Made by a program: the position numbers and the translations under genes. A DNA stretch of 64,000 bases from Qipengyuania xiamenensis (lineage in GTDB: Bacteria; Pseudomonadota; Alphaproteobacteria; Sphingomonadales; Sphingomonadaceae). The stretch is taken from NCBI RefSeq assembly GCF_019711495.1, contig NZ_JAIGNM010000001.1, positions 1,364,001-1,428,000 of the forward strand, written 5' to 3'. Shown here piece after piece: positions 54,698 through 63,998 of this stretch (positions are counted from its first letter, which is position 1; each line of letters opens with the position of its first letter). Under the pieces are notes generated by a model. That model saw only the letters and a list, made by a program, of their open reading frames with translations, had not been told where the DNA came from and searched no databases.

Positions 54698-55387
54698 TTA
54701 CTGGCTGCCGGCGTTGCGTTCGGCGCGAATGGCCTCGCGCATCGCCTTGTGACGGGCCTGCATTTCGGCAGTCGTCACCTGGCCATCGCCATCGGTGTCG
54801 GTCTTGGCGAACTGGTCTGCAACCGCCGCATCGAATTCGGCGCGGGTGATCGTCTTGTCGCCATTGGTGTCGGCAAAGCGCAGCATGTGCATGCCGCCGC
54901 GATGACCGCGCTTGCCGCCACGGGCCTTGCGCTCACCACCACGACGCTCGCCGCGCGCTTCGTGACCCGCCTTCATCTCGGCCTGCGAAAGACCGCCGGA
55001 GTTGTCGGTGTCGAGACGCTCGAAGTGCTCGGCCATGCGTGCTTCACGGCGTTCGCCGCGCTGTGCCCGACGCTGTTCGCGCTTTTCCATACGCTCTGCG
55101 TGCATCGCCTGCATTTCGGCCTGCGACAGTTCGCCATCGCCATTGGTATCGGCCTTGGCGAAATGCGCCTGGCGGCGGGCTGCGCGGTCTTCGGCATTGA
55201 TGACGCCGTCGCCGTTAGCATCCATCCGGGTGAACATCTGGTCGGCATGCGCGGTCATCTCGGTGCGCGTGATAAGGCCGTCACCATCGGCATCGACCTT
55301 CATCTTGCCCATGTGGCCATGGGCGAGTGCCGCGGTGCCGGTCAGCACGAGCGCGGCGGCGGTCAGGGAAAGGGTCGTCTTTTTCAT
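54698..55387 (-). CDS. exported protein with six EF-hand calcium-binding loops
   Basis: 229 residues from ATG 55387 (AGGAG eight bases upstream). Signal peptide MKKTTLSLTAAALVLTGTAALA. Six DxDxDG-type loops: DADGDGLITRTE, DANGDGVINAED, DTNGDGELSQAE, DTDNSGGLSQAE, DTNGDKTITRAE, DTDGDGQVTTAE. Between loops 3 and 5 is an Arg- and Gly-rich stretch (MEKREQRRAQRGERREARM; GERRGGERKARGGKRGHRGG). Probably periplasmic, metal-binding. It precedes a response regulator and kinase by 48 bases. Confidence 0.9.
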   Translation of the reverse strand: MKKTTLSLTAAALVLTGTAALAHGHMGKMKVDADGDGLITRTEMTAHADQMFTRMDANGDGVINAEDRAARRQAHFAKADTNGDGELSQAEMQAMHAERMEKREQRRAQRGERREARMAEHFERLDTDNSGGLSQAEMKAGHEARGERRGGERKARGGKRGHRGGMHMLRFADTNGDKTITRAEFDAAVADQFAKTDTDGDGQVTTAEMQARHKAMREAIRAERNAGSQ

Positions 55388-55408
55388 TTTCAAGCTCCTG
55401 GAATGGGG

Positions 55409-55460
55409 GAGCTGCAGCGCCGGGGGACTTGCGAGGGAGGGGAGGTAGGCGCCGCAGCTC
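55409..55460. promoter_or_regulatory. inverted repeat in the leader of the EF-hand operon
   Basis: GAGCTGCAGCGCC (55409-55421) and GGCGCCGCAGCTC (55448-55460) pair at 12 of 13 positions across a 26-base spacer. It begins 22 bases before the EF-hand ATG and next to its AGGAG, so it could control translation or be a protein site. The spacer is G-run-rich on the plus strand. Confidence 0.45.
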
Positions 55461-55575
55461 GTGTGCCCTTTCTAGGCACCCAATGTCGCAGCAATATGCC
55501 GTGAAGCGGGTGTTTTGTAACGCTTTGTCGCAGGACGAAGTGCCTGTTCATGCTGGCGAAAAGTCAGCCTCGTCG

Positions 55576-55971
55576 TCAGGCGACCTTGTCCATCAGGAAG
55601 GCATTGAGCTTGTTGCCGTCCGGATCGCGGAAATAGGCGGCATAGAACAGCATGCCGTTCTCGTCCGGCTCTCCCCGCGGCCCCGGCTCGCCCTCGTCGC
55701 TGCCGCCGTTCGCGAGAGCGATGTCGTAGAGCCGCTTCACCTGGTCGCGATCCTTGGCCTCGAGCGCGACCATCGTGCCGTTGCCGACCGTCGCCTTTTC
55801 CCCGTCGAACGGCTTGGTCGCAGCGATACCTGCGCCGCCATCCCACTTGCCCCAGGCAATGAAGGTTTCGAAGTCCATCATCCGCCCGACGCCGAGTTCG
55901 GCGGCGATCGCATCGTAGAACTTCGCCGCCCGCTCCAGGTCGTTGGTGCCGACCGTAACATATCCAATCAT
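55576..55971 (-). CDS. VOC-family (glyoxalase-fold) protein
   Basis: 131 residues. MIGYVTVGTNDLERAAKFYDA at the start, metal/substrate region ATKPFDGEKATVGNGTMVALEA, and YFRDPDGNKLNAFLMD at the end. Same plan as the VOC protein of the frmA operon, though less similar in the middle. Substrate unknown. Confidence 0.85.
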   Translation of the reverse strand: MIGYVTVGTNDLERAAKFYDAIAAELGVGRMMDFETFIAWGKWDGGAGIAATKPFDGEKATVGNGTMVALEAKDRDQVKRLYDIALANGGSDEGEPGPRGEPDENGMLFYAAYFRDPDGNKLNAFLMDKVA

Positions 55972-56034
55972 CCGCGTGACTCCTTATCCAAAACGACTCG
56001 CGACCTGCGGAACATTACGGGAACATACGTAATC

Positions 56035-57840
56035 CTACAAGGGCTGGCACTCGCGTTCGAGCCAGGCCAGATCCTTGCCCTCGAGCTGCGGCGCGAGGAT
56101 CGCGCGGGTTTTCGCATGGTACTCGTTCCACCATGCGATTTCGCGGTCGGTCATCAGCGACTTGTCGACCAGCTTGCGGTCGAGCGGGACGTGCGTGAGC
56201 GTTTCGAAAGTGAGGTACTTGCCCTCACTGCCCTCGATATTGGCATCGACCACCAGCACGAGGTTCTCGATCCGGATGCCGTACTCACCCGGCTTGTAAT
56301 AGCCCGGCTCGTTGGAAAGGATCATGCCCTCGCGCAGCGGGGTCTCGGTACCGGGGAAAGCGCCGCCGGGCTTCGAGATACGCTGCGGACCTTCGTGGAC
56401 CGAGAGATAGCTGCCAACGCCGTGACCGGTGCCGTGGCCATAGTCGACGCCTGCCTGCCACAGGTGCATACGCGCCAGCGCGTCGAGCGCGCCGCCGCTG
56501 GTCTTGTCGGGGAAACGCGCGAGGTCGAGCTCGATATGGCCCTTCAGCACGCGCGTGTTGCGGTCGATCATTTCGGCCGTCGGCTCGCCCGGGCCGACCC
56601 AGACGGTGCGCGTGATGTCGGTCGTGCCGTCGGGATACTGGCCGCCCGAATCGCAGAGGTAGATGCTCGAGGGCGGGATCGGGATATTGCTGTCCTCGTC
56701 CACCTTGTAATGCGGCAATGCAGCATGGCCAGCGGCAGCGCTGATGGTGTCGAAGCTGGTGTCCTTCATGTCCGGGCTGAGACCGCGGAATTCGCGCAGC
56801 TTCGCCGCGGCGGTGAGTTCGTCCACCTCGCCCGAGGGCGCATTTTCTTCGATCCAGCGGAGATATTTCACGACCGCCGCACCGTCGCGCGCCTGCGCAT
56901 CGCGGTGGCCCTGCTGTTCGGCGGGGTTCTTGATCGCCTTGGGCAGGACGGCCGGATCGGCATCGCGTACGACGGTCGCCCCGCCCTGCTCCAGCGCATG
57001 GAAGATGCCAGCCACGGCGTGCTTGGGATCGACCGCCACGGTCTTGCCCTTGAGGTCCGCCAGCGCGGGCTGGAAGTCGGCGCGATCACGGATGCTGACC
57101 GCATTGCCGAGGTGCTTGGTCAGTTCCGGCGTGACCTTCTCGGGCGCGATGAACAGTTCTGCCGTGCCGTCTGCATGGGCGAGCACATAAGACAGCGCGA
57201 CCGGCGTGTTGTCGACGTCTTCGCCGCGCATGTTCAGCACCCATGCGACCGAATCGAGTGCGGTGATGACGGTGGCGTCATAGCCTTCCTGCTTGAGCCA
57301 GTCGGCGATCTCGGCGCGCTTGTCCGCGCTTGAGCGGCCAGCGAATTTGTCGTCATGCGGGACGGCTGCGGCAAGCGAGGGCTGCGGGCGGTCGGCCCAG
57401 ACGGCATCGATCGGGTTGCCGTCGACGGGCACAAGTTCGATGCCCTTCTTGGCGAAGAGCTTCTGGGCCTCCTCGGCCCATTCGACACCGTGGAGCCAGG
57501 CGTCGTAACCGATCTTGGCACCCTTGTGCGCGTTCTCGGCCAGCCACTTGGCGGGCGAGGTCGCAGGCACGTCTTCGTAGTCGTAGAGCTTGCCGTCGAC
57601 CTGCTCGCGCACCTGGACGGTGTAGCGGCCGTCGGTGAACATGGCGGCCTTGTCCTTGAGTACCGCCGCGCTGCCGGCACTGCCGCCGAAGCCGGTCAGC
57701 CAGTGGAGGCGCTGGGCGTAGGAGCCGACATATTCGCTCATGTGCTCGTCGGAGATCGGGATGACGAAGCCGTCGAGGCCGCGCTTGTCCAGTTCGGTGC
57801 GCAGCGCGTCGAGACGGGCTTCATGGGTTTGCATAAGCAT
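56035..57840 (-). CDS. aminopeptidase P-family (M24B) Xaa-Pro peptidase
   Basis: 601 residues, the long form with two N-terminal creatinase-like domains. The C-terminal pita-bread domain carries the metal ligands: Asp, Asp in DSGGQYPDGTTDITRTVWVG near 410, His in YGHGTGHGVGSYLSVHEGP near 465, Glu in LSNEPGYYKPG near 510, and Glu in GIRIENLVLV. It removes N-terminal residues before Pro. No signal peptide, so cytosolic. Divergent from the prolyl oligopeptidase across 145 bases. Confidence 0.92.
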   Translation of the reverse strand: MLMQTHEARLDALRTELDKRGLDGFVIPISDEHMSEYVGSYAQRLHWLTGFGGSAGSAAVLKDKAAMFTDGRYTVQVREQVDGKLYDYEDVPATSPAKWLAENAHKGAKIGYDAWLHGVEWAEEAQKLFAKKGIELVPVDGNPIDAVWADRPQPSLAAAVPHDDKFAGRSSADKRAEIADWLKQEGYDATVITALDSVAWVLNMRGEDVDNTPVALSYVLAHADGTAELFIAPEKVTPELTKHLGNAVSIRDRADFQPALADLKGKTVAVDPKHAVAGIFHALEQGGATVVRDADPAVLPKAIKNPAEQQGHRDAQARDGAAVVKYLRWIEENAPSGEVDELTAAAKLREFRGLSPDMKDTSFDTISAAAGHAALPHYKVDEDSNIPIPPSSIYLCDSGGQYPDGTTDITRTVWVGPGEPTAEMIDRNTRVLKGHIELDLARFPDKTSGGALDALARMHLWQAGVDYGHGTGHGVGSYLSVHEGPQRISKPGGAFPGTETPLREGMILSNEPGYYKPGEYGIRIENLVLVVDANIEGSEGKYLTFETLTHVPLDRKLVDKSLMTDREIAWWNEYHAKTRAILAPQLEGKDLAWLERECQPL

Positions 57841-57985
57841 GGGCGAGAATTCCTTTCATCGGTGCCGCTCTGCACTTGGGCGAAGCAGCGCTTGCCGCGG
57901 CGCTTTGCCGCGCATAATCACCACCCTTCAATAGGGATCTGCGGCCACTCTTTCCACCTTTGTGCCGCACCGAAAGGGATCGCTC

Positions 57986-60136
57986 GTGACTTTCAACCGA
58001 CTGGCTGCGTGCCTATCTGCCTGCGCAATGGCTTTCGCCGCACCTATCGCTGCCCAAATTGCCGAAGGGACATCCGTGACAGAACCGACCTCGCCGCCGA
58101 CTGCAGAGAAGCGCGACTATTCCTACACCCAGCACGGGATCACGATTTCCGATCCCTATCACTGGATGAAAGACCAGAGCTATCCGACGATCGACGATGA
58201 GGATGTGCTCGAACACCTGAAGGCCGAAAACGCTTGGTTCGAGGCGCGCATGGCGCCGCAGCAGGCGCTGGTCGACGAACTCTACGAAGAGATGAAGGCG
58301 CGCGTGAAGCAGGACGATTCGACCGTCCCGCAGAAGGATGGCGACTGGCTCTACTGGTCCGAATTCGAGGAAGGTGCGGAATATCGCAAATACTATCGCA
58401 AGCCCGTTGCCGGCGGCGATGCGCAGCTAATCCTCGATGAGAACGCGCTGGCCGAAGGCCACGAATATTTCCGCCTTGGCGCATTCTCCGTCTCGAAAAG
58501 CGGCCGCTATCTCGCCTATTCGAGCGACACCAACGGTTCCGAACGCTTCACCGCGCGAATCAAGGATCTCGAGACCGGCGAACTGCTGCCCGACGAGATC
58601 CCCGGCACGCTGACCGGCCTCACCTGGGTGATGGACGACAAGGCGATCGTCTACGGCCTCGCGAACGAACAGTGGCGCGTCCACGATGCGACGCTGCACG
58701 TGCTCGGCACGCCGGTGTCGGAAGATGTCGAACTCTACCGCGAGGCTGAAAACGACGGCTTCCGCGTCGGCGCGGGGCTTTCGGCGCAGGAAGACTGGCT
58801 CATCATCGCGGTCGGCGACAGCGAGACCAGCGAAGTGCGCATGGTGCGTGCCGACGATCCGACCGGCGAACAGATTCTCGTCGCCCCGCGCAAGACGGGC
58901 CGCGAATACGATGTCGATGTGCGTGACGGCACGCTCTTCATCCACACCAACGACGATCACGTGAACTTCCGCCTCGCCACGGCGAGCCTCGACAAGCCGG
59001 GCGAATGGACCACGCTGATCGCCGGGTCGGACGAGTTCTACCTCTCCGATTTCGAGCTGTTCAAGGACTTCTACGTCACCGAAGGCCGCCTGCGCGGTCT
59101 CGACCAGATCCAGCTGCGCAGCTACGCCGACCCGAACCTCGTGAAGCCCATCGCCTTTACCGAAGCGAGCTTCTCGACCGGCCTCGCGAACAATCCAGAA
59201 TACGACACGCAGAAGCTGCGCCTTGCCTACGAGAGCATGGTCACGCCGGATTCGGTCTATGACTATCATGTCGATGGCGGCGAACTCGAACTGCTCAAGC
59301 AGCAGGAAATCCCGAGCGGGTACGACGCGAACCTTTACCAGGTCGAACGCATCGAGATCGCTGCACGCGACGGGACGATGGTCCCCGTCTCGATCGTGAG
59401 CCGCAAGGATCGCGAACAGGGCGGCCCGCTGCATCTCTATGCCTATGGTGCCTACGGCTTCGCCTATCCGCCCAATTTCTCGACCACGCGCCTCAGCCTC
59501 GTCGATCGCGGCTTCGCCTTTGCCATCGCGCATATCCGCGGCGGCGACGATCTGGGCCGCAACTGGTACCTGCAGGGCAAGCTCAACGAGCGGACCAACA
59601 CCTTCAACGACTTCGTCGATGTCGCGAAGGGGCTGATCGACAAAGGCTACACTGCCAAGGGCAAGATCAGCGCCAGCGGCGGCTCGGCCGGCGGCGAGCT
59701 TATGGGCGTCGTGCTCAACACCAACCCCGAACTGTGGGGCGCGGTTGTGGCGCACGTTCCCTTCGTCGACGTTCTCAATACCATGCTCGACAAGGACCTG
59801 CCGCTCACCCCGGGCGAATGGCCCGAGTGGGGCAACCCGATCGAGAGCAAGCAGGCCTTCGCCTACATCCTGTCCTATTCGCCCTACGACCAGGTGGTGG
59901 CGCAGGACTATCCGCCGCTGCTGGTGACCGCCGGGCTCAACGATCCGCGCGTGACCTATTGGGAACCGATGAAGTGGGTCGCCAAGCTGCGCGAATACAA
60001 GACCGATGACAACGAGCTGCTGTTGAAGACGAACATGGGCGCAGGCCACGGCGGCAAGTCGGGACGCTTCGCCTCGATCTACGAAGTCGCCGAGGAATAT
60101 GCATTCATCCTGTGGCAGATGGGCATGACCGAGTGA
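57986..60136 (+). CDS. prolyl oligopeptidase family (S9A) serine peptidase
   Basis: 716 residues from GTG 57986 (AAAGGG eight bases upstream). Signal peptide-like start (FNRLAACLSACAMAFAAPIAAQ). Beta-propeller about 70-440, then alpha/beta hydrolase: YAYGAYGFAYPPNFS, catalytic Ser in SASGGSAGGELMG near 572, Asp in VTAGLNDPRVTYWE near 655, His in GAGHGGKSGRF near 690. Cleaves short peptides after Pro, likely in the periplasm. The next gene overlaps its stop (GTGA). Confidence 0.93.
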   Translation: MTFNRLAACLSACAMAFAAPIAAQIAEGTSVTEPTSPPTAEKRDYSYTQHGITISDPYHWMKDQSYPTIDDEDVLEHLKAENAWFEARMAPQQALVDELYEEMKARVKQDDSTVPQKDGDWLYWSEFEEGAEYRKYYRKPVAGGDAQLILDENALAEGHEYFRLGAFSVSKSGRYLAYSSDTNGSERFTARIKDLETGELLPDEIPGTLTGLTWVMDDKAIVYGLANEQWRVHDATLHVLGTPVSEDVELYREAENDGFRVGAGLSAQEDWLIIAVGDSETSEVRMVRADDPTGEQILVAPRKTGREYDVDVRDGTLFIHTNDDHVNFRLATASLDKPGEWTTLIAGSDEFYLSDFELFKDFYVTEGRLRGLDQIQLRSYADPNLVKPIAFTEASFSTGLANNPEYDTQKLRLAYESMVTPDSVYDYHVDGGELELLKQQEIPSGYDANLYQVERIEIAARDGTMVPVSIVSRKDREQGGPLHLYAYGAYGFAYPPNFSTTRLSLVDRGFAFAIAHIRGGDDLGRNWYLQGKLNERTNTFNDFVDVAKGLIDKGYTAKGKISASGGSAGGELMGVVLNTNPELWGAVVAHVPFVDVLNTMLDKDLPLTPGEWPEWGNPIESKQAFAYILSYSPYDQVVAQDYPPLLVTAGLNDPRVTYWEPMKWVAKLREYKTDDNELLLKTNMGAGHGGKSGRFASIYEVAEEYAFILWQMGMTE

Positions 60137-60525
60137 GCACACGCTTTACTCAAGAGTTCACTGCGCTGCCCGAGCACATCGACGAGCTCGGGCACGTCAA
60201 CAATACGGTCTGGGTCCGCTGGATCCAGGACCTTGCCACGGCGCACTGGAACGACACCGCGCGGCTCGAAGATGCCGAGCAGTTCTTCTGGGTCGTGACC
60301 CGTCACGAGATCGATTACCGCGGCAATGTTTCCGAGGGCGAGAGCGTGACGGGCGAGACCTGGATCGAAGGCGACCCGCGCGGTGCCACTTCGATCCGCC
60401 GGGTCGATTTCCGCAATGGTGCGGGCAAGGTGATCGTTTCGGCGGCCACAACATGGGCCATGCTCGACCGGGAAAGCCAGCGGCTGGTCAGGGTGCGGCC
60501 CGAGGTTCTCGAGCCCTTCCGCTAG
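60133..60525 (+). CDS. hotdog-fold acyl-CoA thioesterase
   Basis: 130 residues from GTG 60133, overlapping the previous stop. 4-hydroxybenzoyl-CoA thioesterase type: PEHIDELGHVNNTVWVRWIQD with the catalytic Asp near 17 of DELGHVNN, and WVVTRHEIDYRGNVSEGE. Substrate unknown. A single base separates its stop from the diguanylate cyclase stop. Confidence 0.87.
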   Translation: MSTRFTQEFTALPEHIDELGHVNNTVWVRWIQDLATAHWNDTARLEDAEQFFWVVTRHEIDYRGNVSEGESVTGETWIEGDPRGATSIRRVDFRNGAGKVIVSAATTWAMLDRESQRLVRVRPEVLEPFR

Positions 60526-60526
60526 G

Positions 60527-62290
60527 TCAGGCTGCCGAGCGCCCTGCGGTGGTTTCGGCCTCGAACATCTCGACCGTATCCGAACAGGTCCTGTTGCGGC
60601 CGGCACATTTCGCTTCGTAAAGCAGCTGGTCGGCGCGTGAATACAACGCCCCGAAATCGACTTCCTGTTGCTGGGCAAGCGTTTCGAAATCGAGCAGGCC
60701 CATGCTCGCGGTCACCGGGCTGTCGAGACCTTCGATCTCGGCCAGCGTACGCGAGCTGATTGCGCGACGACGCGCCTCGGCCCGCTTGGCTGCGTCCTTG
60801 CCGCGCAGCATGAGCAAGAATTCCTCGCCCCCGATGCGGAAAGCCACGAGGTTGCGGTCGGCTCCGCCCCTCAGCGTGTCGCCGGTATAGCGCAGGACTG
60901 CGTCGCCGACCGGGTGCCCGTGCATGTCGTTGATCGCCTTGAACCGGTCGATGTCGATGATCGCCATGACAGTGAAACCGTCCTGGACGAGCGCCGGGAA
61001 ACGCGACTGTAGCGCGCGCCGATTCAACAGCCCGGTCAGATCGTCATGCTCGGTGAGCGCTTCCATGGCACGCGCGGCATCGAGCGCACGATCGCGTTCG
61101 CGGCGGATGGAGATGAACCGGTCCGCCACCGCCAGCGCGGTCGCCACGACCTCGAACAGGAGAGCAAGGTTCTGTGCCCAGGTCTCGTCGAAGGTGACTT
61201 CCGTAATGTTGATCGGATCAACGAAGAAAACAGACACCGCCTGGAAAATGACGATGGCCGTCAGGGGCGCAAATCCGAGGATGAGGTAGGGAGCCATCCG
61301 GCTGCCGGCTGCACGAGCCGAGAACAGGACGTAGAAATACCCCGCCAGCAATGTGCACAGCGCCCCGAAATAGATCCGGTCGATCCACAGGCCGAAGGGC
61401 TCCGGGAAGAAGGTCAGCACTGCGCCATTGGTGAGCACACCTGCCGCAACACACAGCATGATGACCTTGTGGCGGCGGGTCATGAATTCCTGTTCGACGA
61501 ACTTGTAGGCGAACAGCACCGTCGCAAGGATCATCAGGTCGAGCGTGAAATAGGTGACGATGAGCTCGGCCGAATAGGAAATCGGCATGATCAGCGGGAT
61601 CAGGCCCGACACGGCAGCGGTCTGGATGGCGGCCATGAGGCAGAACGCCGCATGGAACAGGGGAAACGACTGCCTCAGCGCCCTGAAGTAACCGAGATCG
61701 AAAATGATCGGCGCAAGGAACAGCCCGCACAGTAATGCGGCGAGGAGGTGGATGTAACCGGCTTTCGCCTCGACCGAGGGCTCCGCGACAAGCTTTGCCG
61801 CGACCAGGGTCTCGGGCCACCATGACTTGTCGAGTACCATGACGATCGCCACCGGCGGCGTGGCGGACTGCGGGAAAGCGACGATCGACTTGAGACTGGA
61901 AGAACCCAGCTGGGTGTCGGCAAAACTGTAGCTGACCGAACTTTGCGTGCCGTCCGCCTCGACGGCGATGACGGTCAGCTTCTCGTATTCGTTGCGGTCG
62001 AACTCGGCGTAGCGCGGAGGCTGCGCGCCTTCTGCAAGCTTGGTCAGGTCGTGGCGGATGAAGTGGCGTTCGGCATCCCAGTCGAATTCGGCACCCTCGC
62101 AGGTCCACCGCGATCCGTCCGACAGCAGGCTGTCATAGGTCGTCCCGGCCTTGTCCGAAGTGTGGCAAATGGAACCGGGCGCAAATTTCGCTGCCTGGGC
62201 GGCTTCCTGCGCGTAAGCGGCAGGCGCAATGGCGCCTAGTATCGCCAGAAAAGCGATCAATATCAGCCGCAAGAAGCGCGGCGCAGCCAT
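60527..62290 (-). CDS. membrane diguanylate cyclase (7TM-DISM-like and GGDEF)
   Basis: 587 residues from ATG 62290 (GGAG 11 bases before); ATG 62308 is also possible. Signal segment about 5-25, a periplasmic domain of about 150 residues with two Cys, seven hydrophobic helices about 180-390, then a GGDEF domain with active GGEEF near 515 (FRIGGEEFLLML) and IDIDRFKAINDMHGHPVGD. It should make c-di-GMP. The RxxD inhibitory site at its usual distance from GGEEF is missing, so product feedback may be lost. Confidence 0.9.
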   Translation of the reverse strand: MAAPRFLRLILIAFLAILGAIAPAAYAQEAAQAAKFAPGSICHTSDKAGTTYDSLLSDGSRWTCEGAEFDWDAERHFIRHDLTKLAEGAQPPRYAEFDRNEYEKLTVIAVEADGTQSSVSYSFADTQLGSSSLKSIVAFPQSATPPVAIVMVLDKSWWPETLVAAKLVAEPSVEAKAGYIHLLAALLCGLFLAPIIFDLGYFRALRQSFPLFHAAFCLMAAIQTAAVSGLIPLIMPISYSAELIVTYFTLDLMILATVLFAYKFVEQEFMTRRHKVIMLCVAAGVLTNGAVLTFFPEPFGLWIDRIYFGALCTLLAGYFYVLFSARAAGSRMAPYLILGFAPLTAIVIFQAVSVFFVDPINITEVTFDETWAQNLALLFEVVATALAVADRFISIRRERDRALDAARAMEALTEHDDLTGLLNRRALQSRFPALVQDGFTVMAIIDIDRFKAINDMHGHPVGDAVLRYTGDTLRGGADRNLVAFRIGGEEFLLMLRGKDAAKRAEARRRAISSRTLAEIEGLDSPVTASMGLLDFETLAQQQEVDFGALYSRADQLLYEAKCAGRNRTCSDTVEMFEAETTAGRSAA

Positions 62291-62331
62291 GGCGAGATTC
62301 ACTCCCATCGCTGCGCCATACGCGGTATCAA

Positions 62332-62346
62332 TTAAGAGCAGGTTAT
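62332..62346. promoter_or_regulatory. CtrA-like half-site pair upstream of the diguanylate cyclase
   Basis: TTAA-N7-TTAT (62332-62335 and 62343-62346), one mismatch from TTAA-N7-TTAA, about 42 bases upstream of the likely start at 62290. CtrA controls motility and cell-cycle genes in this class; a single motif with one mismatch is weak support. Confidence 0.28.
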
Positions 62347-62369
62347 CAAAAACCGCCCGCGCGTTAACT

Positions 62370-63488
62370 TTATCCCTTGAGGACGTCGGCGACAGGTCGG
62401 TAGGCGTAGCCAAGTTCGTCGGCCACGGCCTTGTAGGTCACCTCGCCCTTGTGGACATTAAGACCTTCGGCAAGATGCGGATCGGCAGCAAGCGCTTCCT
62501 TCCAACCCATGCGCGCAATGCGAAGAGCATGCGGCAGGGTGACGTTGTTCAGCGCATAGGTGCTGGTGCGCGCCACTGCGCCGGGCATGTTGGCGACGCA
62601 ATAATGCACGATATCGTCGACGATATAGGTCGGATCGGCATGGGTCGTGGGCTTCGAAGTCTCGAAACAACCGCCCTGGTCGATTGCCACGTCGACGAGC
62701 ACAGCGCCCTTCTGCATGTCCTTGAGCATGTCGCGGGTGACAAGCTTGGGAGCGGCCGCACCCGGGATCAGCACCGCGCCGATCACTAGGTCCGCGCCGC
62801 ATACGGCGTCGTAGAGGTTCGCAGCGTTCGAAAAGCGGGTGCTGGCGCGCGTTTCGAAATGCGTGCCGACCTTTTCCAGCACTTCGGGATCGCGGTCGAG
62901 GATGGTGACGTCCGCACCGAGACCGGCAGCCATCTGCGCCGCGTTGAAACCGACGACACCGCCGCCGATCACCACGACCTTGCCCGGCATGACGCCCGGG
63001 ACACCGCCGAGAAGGACGCCGCGGCCACCATGGGCCTTTTCCAGAGCGGTCGCGCCTGCCTGGACGCTCATGCGGCCGGCAACCTGGCTCATCGGCTTAA
63101 GGAGCGGCAGCTGGCCGCGAGGGCCGGTCACCGTTTCGTAGGCAATTGCGGTCACGCCGCTGTCGACGAGGTCCTTGGTCTGCGGCGCGTCGGGCGCGAG
63201 GTGCAGGTAGGTGTAGAGGATCTGGTCTTCGCGCAGCTTGGCGCGCTCGACCGCCTGCGGCTCCTTGACCTTAACCACCATCTCGCACTCGGCGAAGATT
63301 TCGTCGGGCGTGTCCACGATGCGCGCGCCGGCTTCGATGTACTGCTGGTCGGTCGCATCGATGCCGCAACCGGCCTGCGTCTCGATCCAGACCTCGTTGC
63401 CCTGCACGATCAGTTCCTTCGCGCTCTCCGGCGTGAGGCCGACGCGATATTCGTGGTTCTTGATTTCCTTGGGGCAACCGATGCGCAT
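62370..63488 (-). CDS. ald: alanine dehydrogenase
   Basis: 372 residues from ATG 63488 (AAGGAG seven bases before; [17 protein letters not shown] is the family start). KVKEPQ with catalytic Lys near 74, TYLHLAPD with His near 95, [20 protein letters not shown] for NAD near 168, and [15 protein letters not shown]. It interconverts alanine and pyruvate plus ammonia. A perfect palindrome is in its leader. Confidence 0.95.
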   Translation of the reverse strand: MRIGCPKEIKNHEYRVGLTPESAKELIVQGNEVWIETQAGCGIDATDQQYIEAGARIVDTPDEIFAECEMVVKVKEPQAVERAKLREDQILYTYLHLAPDAPQTKDLVDSGVTAIAYETVTGPRGQLPLLKPMSQVAGRMSVQAGATALEKAHGGRGVLLGGVPGVMPGKVVVIGGGVVGFNAAQMAAGLGADVTILDRDPEVLEKVGTHFETRASTRFSNAANLYDAVCGADLVIGAVLIPGAAAPKLVTRDMLKDMQKGAVLVDVAIDQGGCFETSKPTTHADPTYIVDDIVHYCVANMPGAVARTSTYALNNVTLPHALRIARMGWKEALAADPHLAEGLNVHKGEVTYKAVADELGYAYRPVADVLKG

Positions 63489-63515
63489 TGGGGGACTCCT
63501 TGATTTGGCGATGCC

Positions 63516-63529
63516 GTTACATCTGTAAC
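63516..63529. promoter_or_regulatory. palindrome GTTACA-TC-TGTAAC upstream of ald
   Basis: Perfect 6+2+6 inverted repeat 28 bases before the ald start. Lrp/AsnC-type AldR regulators control ald elsewhere, but their sites are less symmetric; the binder here is unknown. Confidence 0.35.
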
Positions 63530-63611
63530 CATCGACGGGCAAGGCTTGTCGTCCCCCGCAAGGGCACGAAATCACCTGTTGAGGCGCGCAGTTTCCGCCC
63601 GCACCTGCAAG

Positions 63612-63998
63612 CTAGATCGTGATCCAGGACAACTCGACGGTATCGCTGCCCGCAGTCTCCGTAACGCTCGAATCGATGCCGGCATCGGACAGCAGGTTCG
63701 CGACAATGGCCGCATCTTCCGCATTGCCGAGAACCATCACTGGCACGCCCGTTCGTTCGGCAGCCCAGATCGCGAGTTCGAGGCTCGCCTGACCCGCCTC
63801 GTTAGGCTTGCCGTCTTCCATCGCGATACGCGGGAGCTGCAGCAGCGGCGGCCTGAGGCTGGCAGTCCAGCCCGGCACAGACTTGGTCACGCGGCTCTCC
63901 AGCTCGCGATATCCGGACAAGCTAAGTTGCGGCAGGGGCTTTGCGGTTGCCGCAATGCGGCGCGTTTCGCGGTCTAGCATGACATCGCCCCGGGCCAC
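63612..63998 (-). CDS. hypothetical protein at right edge, possibly incomplete
   Basis: At least 122 residues from ATG 63980 (or a GTG at 63998, or a start beyond the window). It contains an Rossmann-like last half (VMVLGNAEDAAIVANLLSDAGID) and a Glu- and Ala-containing middle helix (ASLELAIWAAERTGVP). No family recognised. The N-terminal part reads as non-globular (RRIAATAKPLPQLSLSGYREL). Confidence 0.5.
   Translation of the reverse strand: MARGDVMLDRETRRIAATAKPLPQLSLSGYRELESRVTKSVPGWTASLRPPLLQLPRIAMEDGKPNEAGQASLELAIWAAERTGVPVMVLGNAEDAAIVANLLSDAGIDSSVTETAGSDTVELSWITI

Noticed and set aside
58427-60142. 571-codon minus-strand frame
   Set aside because: Antisense to the prolyl oligopeptidase, which carries a complete catalytic triad.
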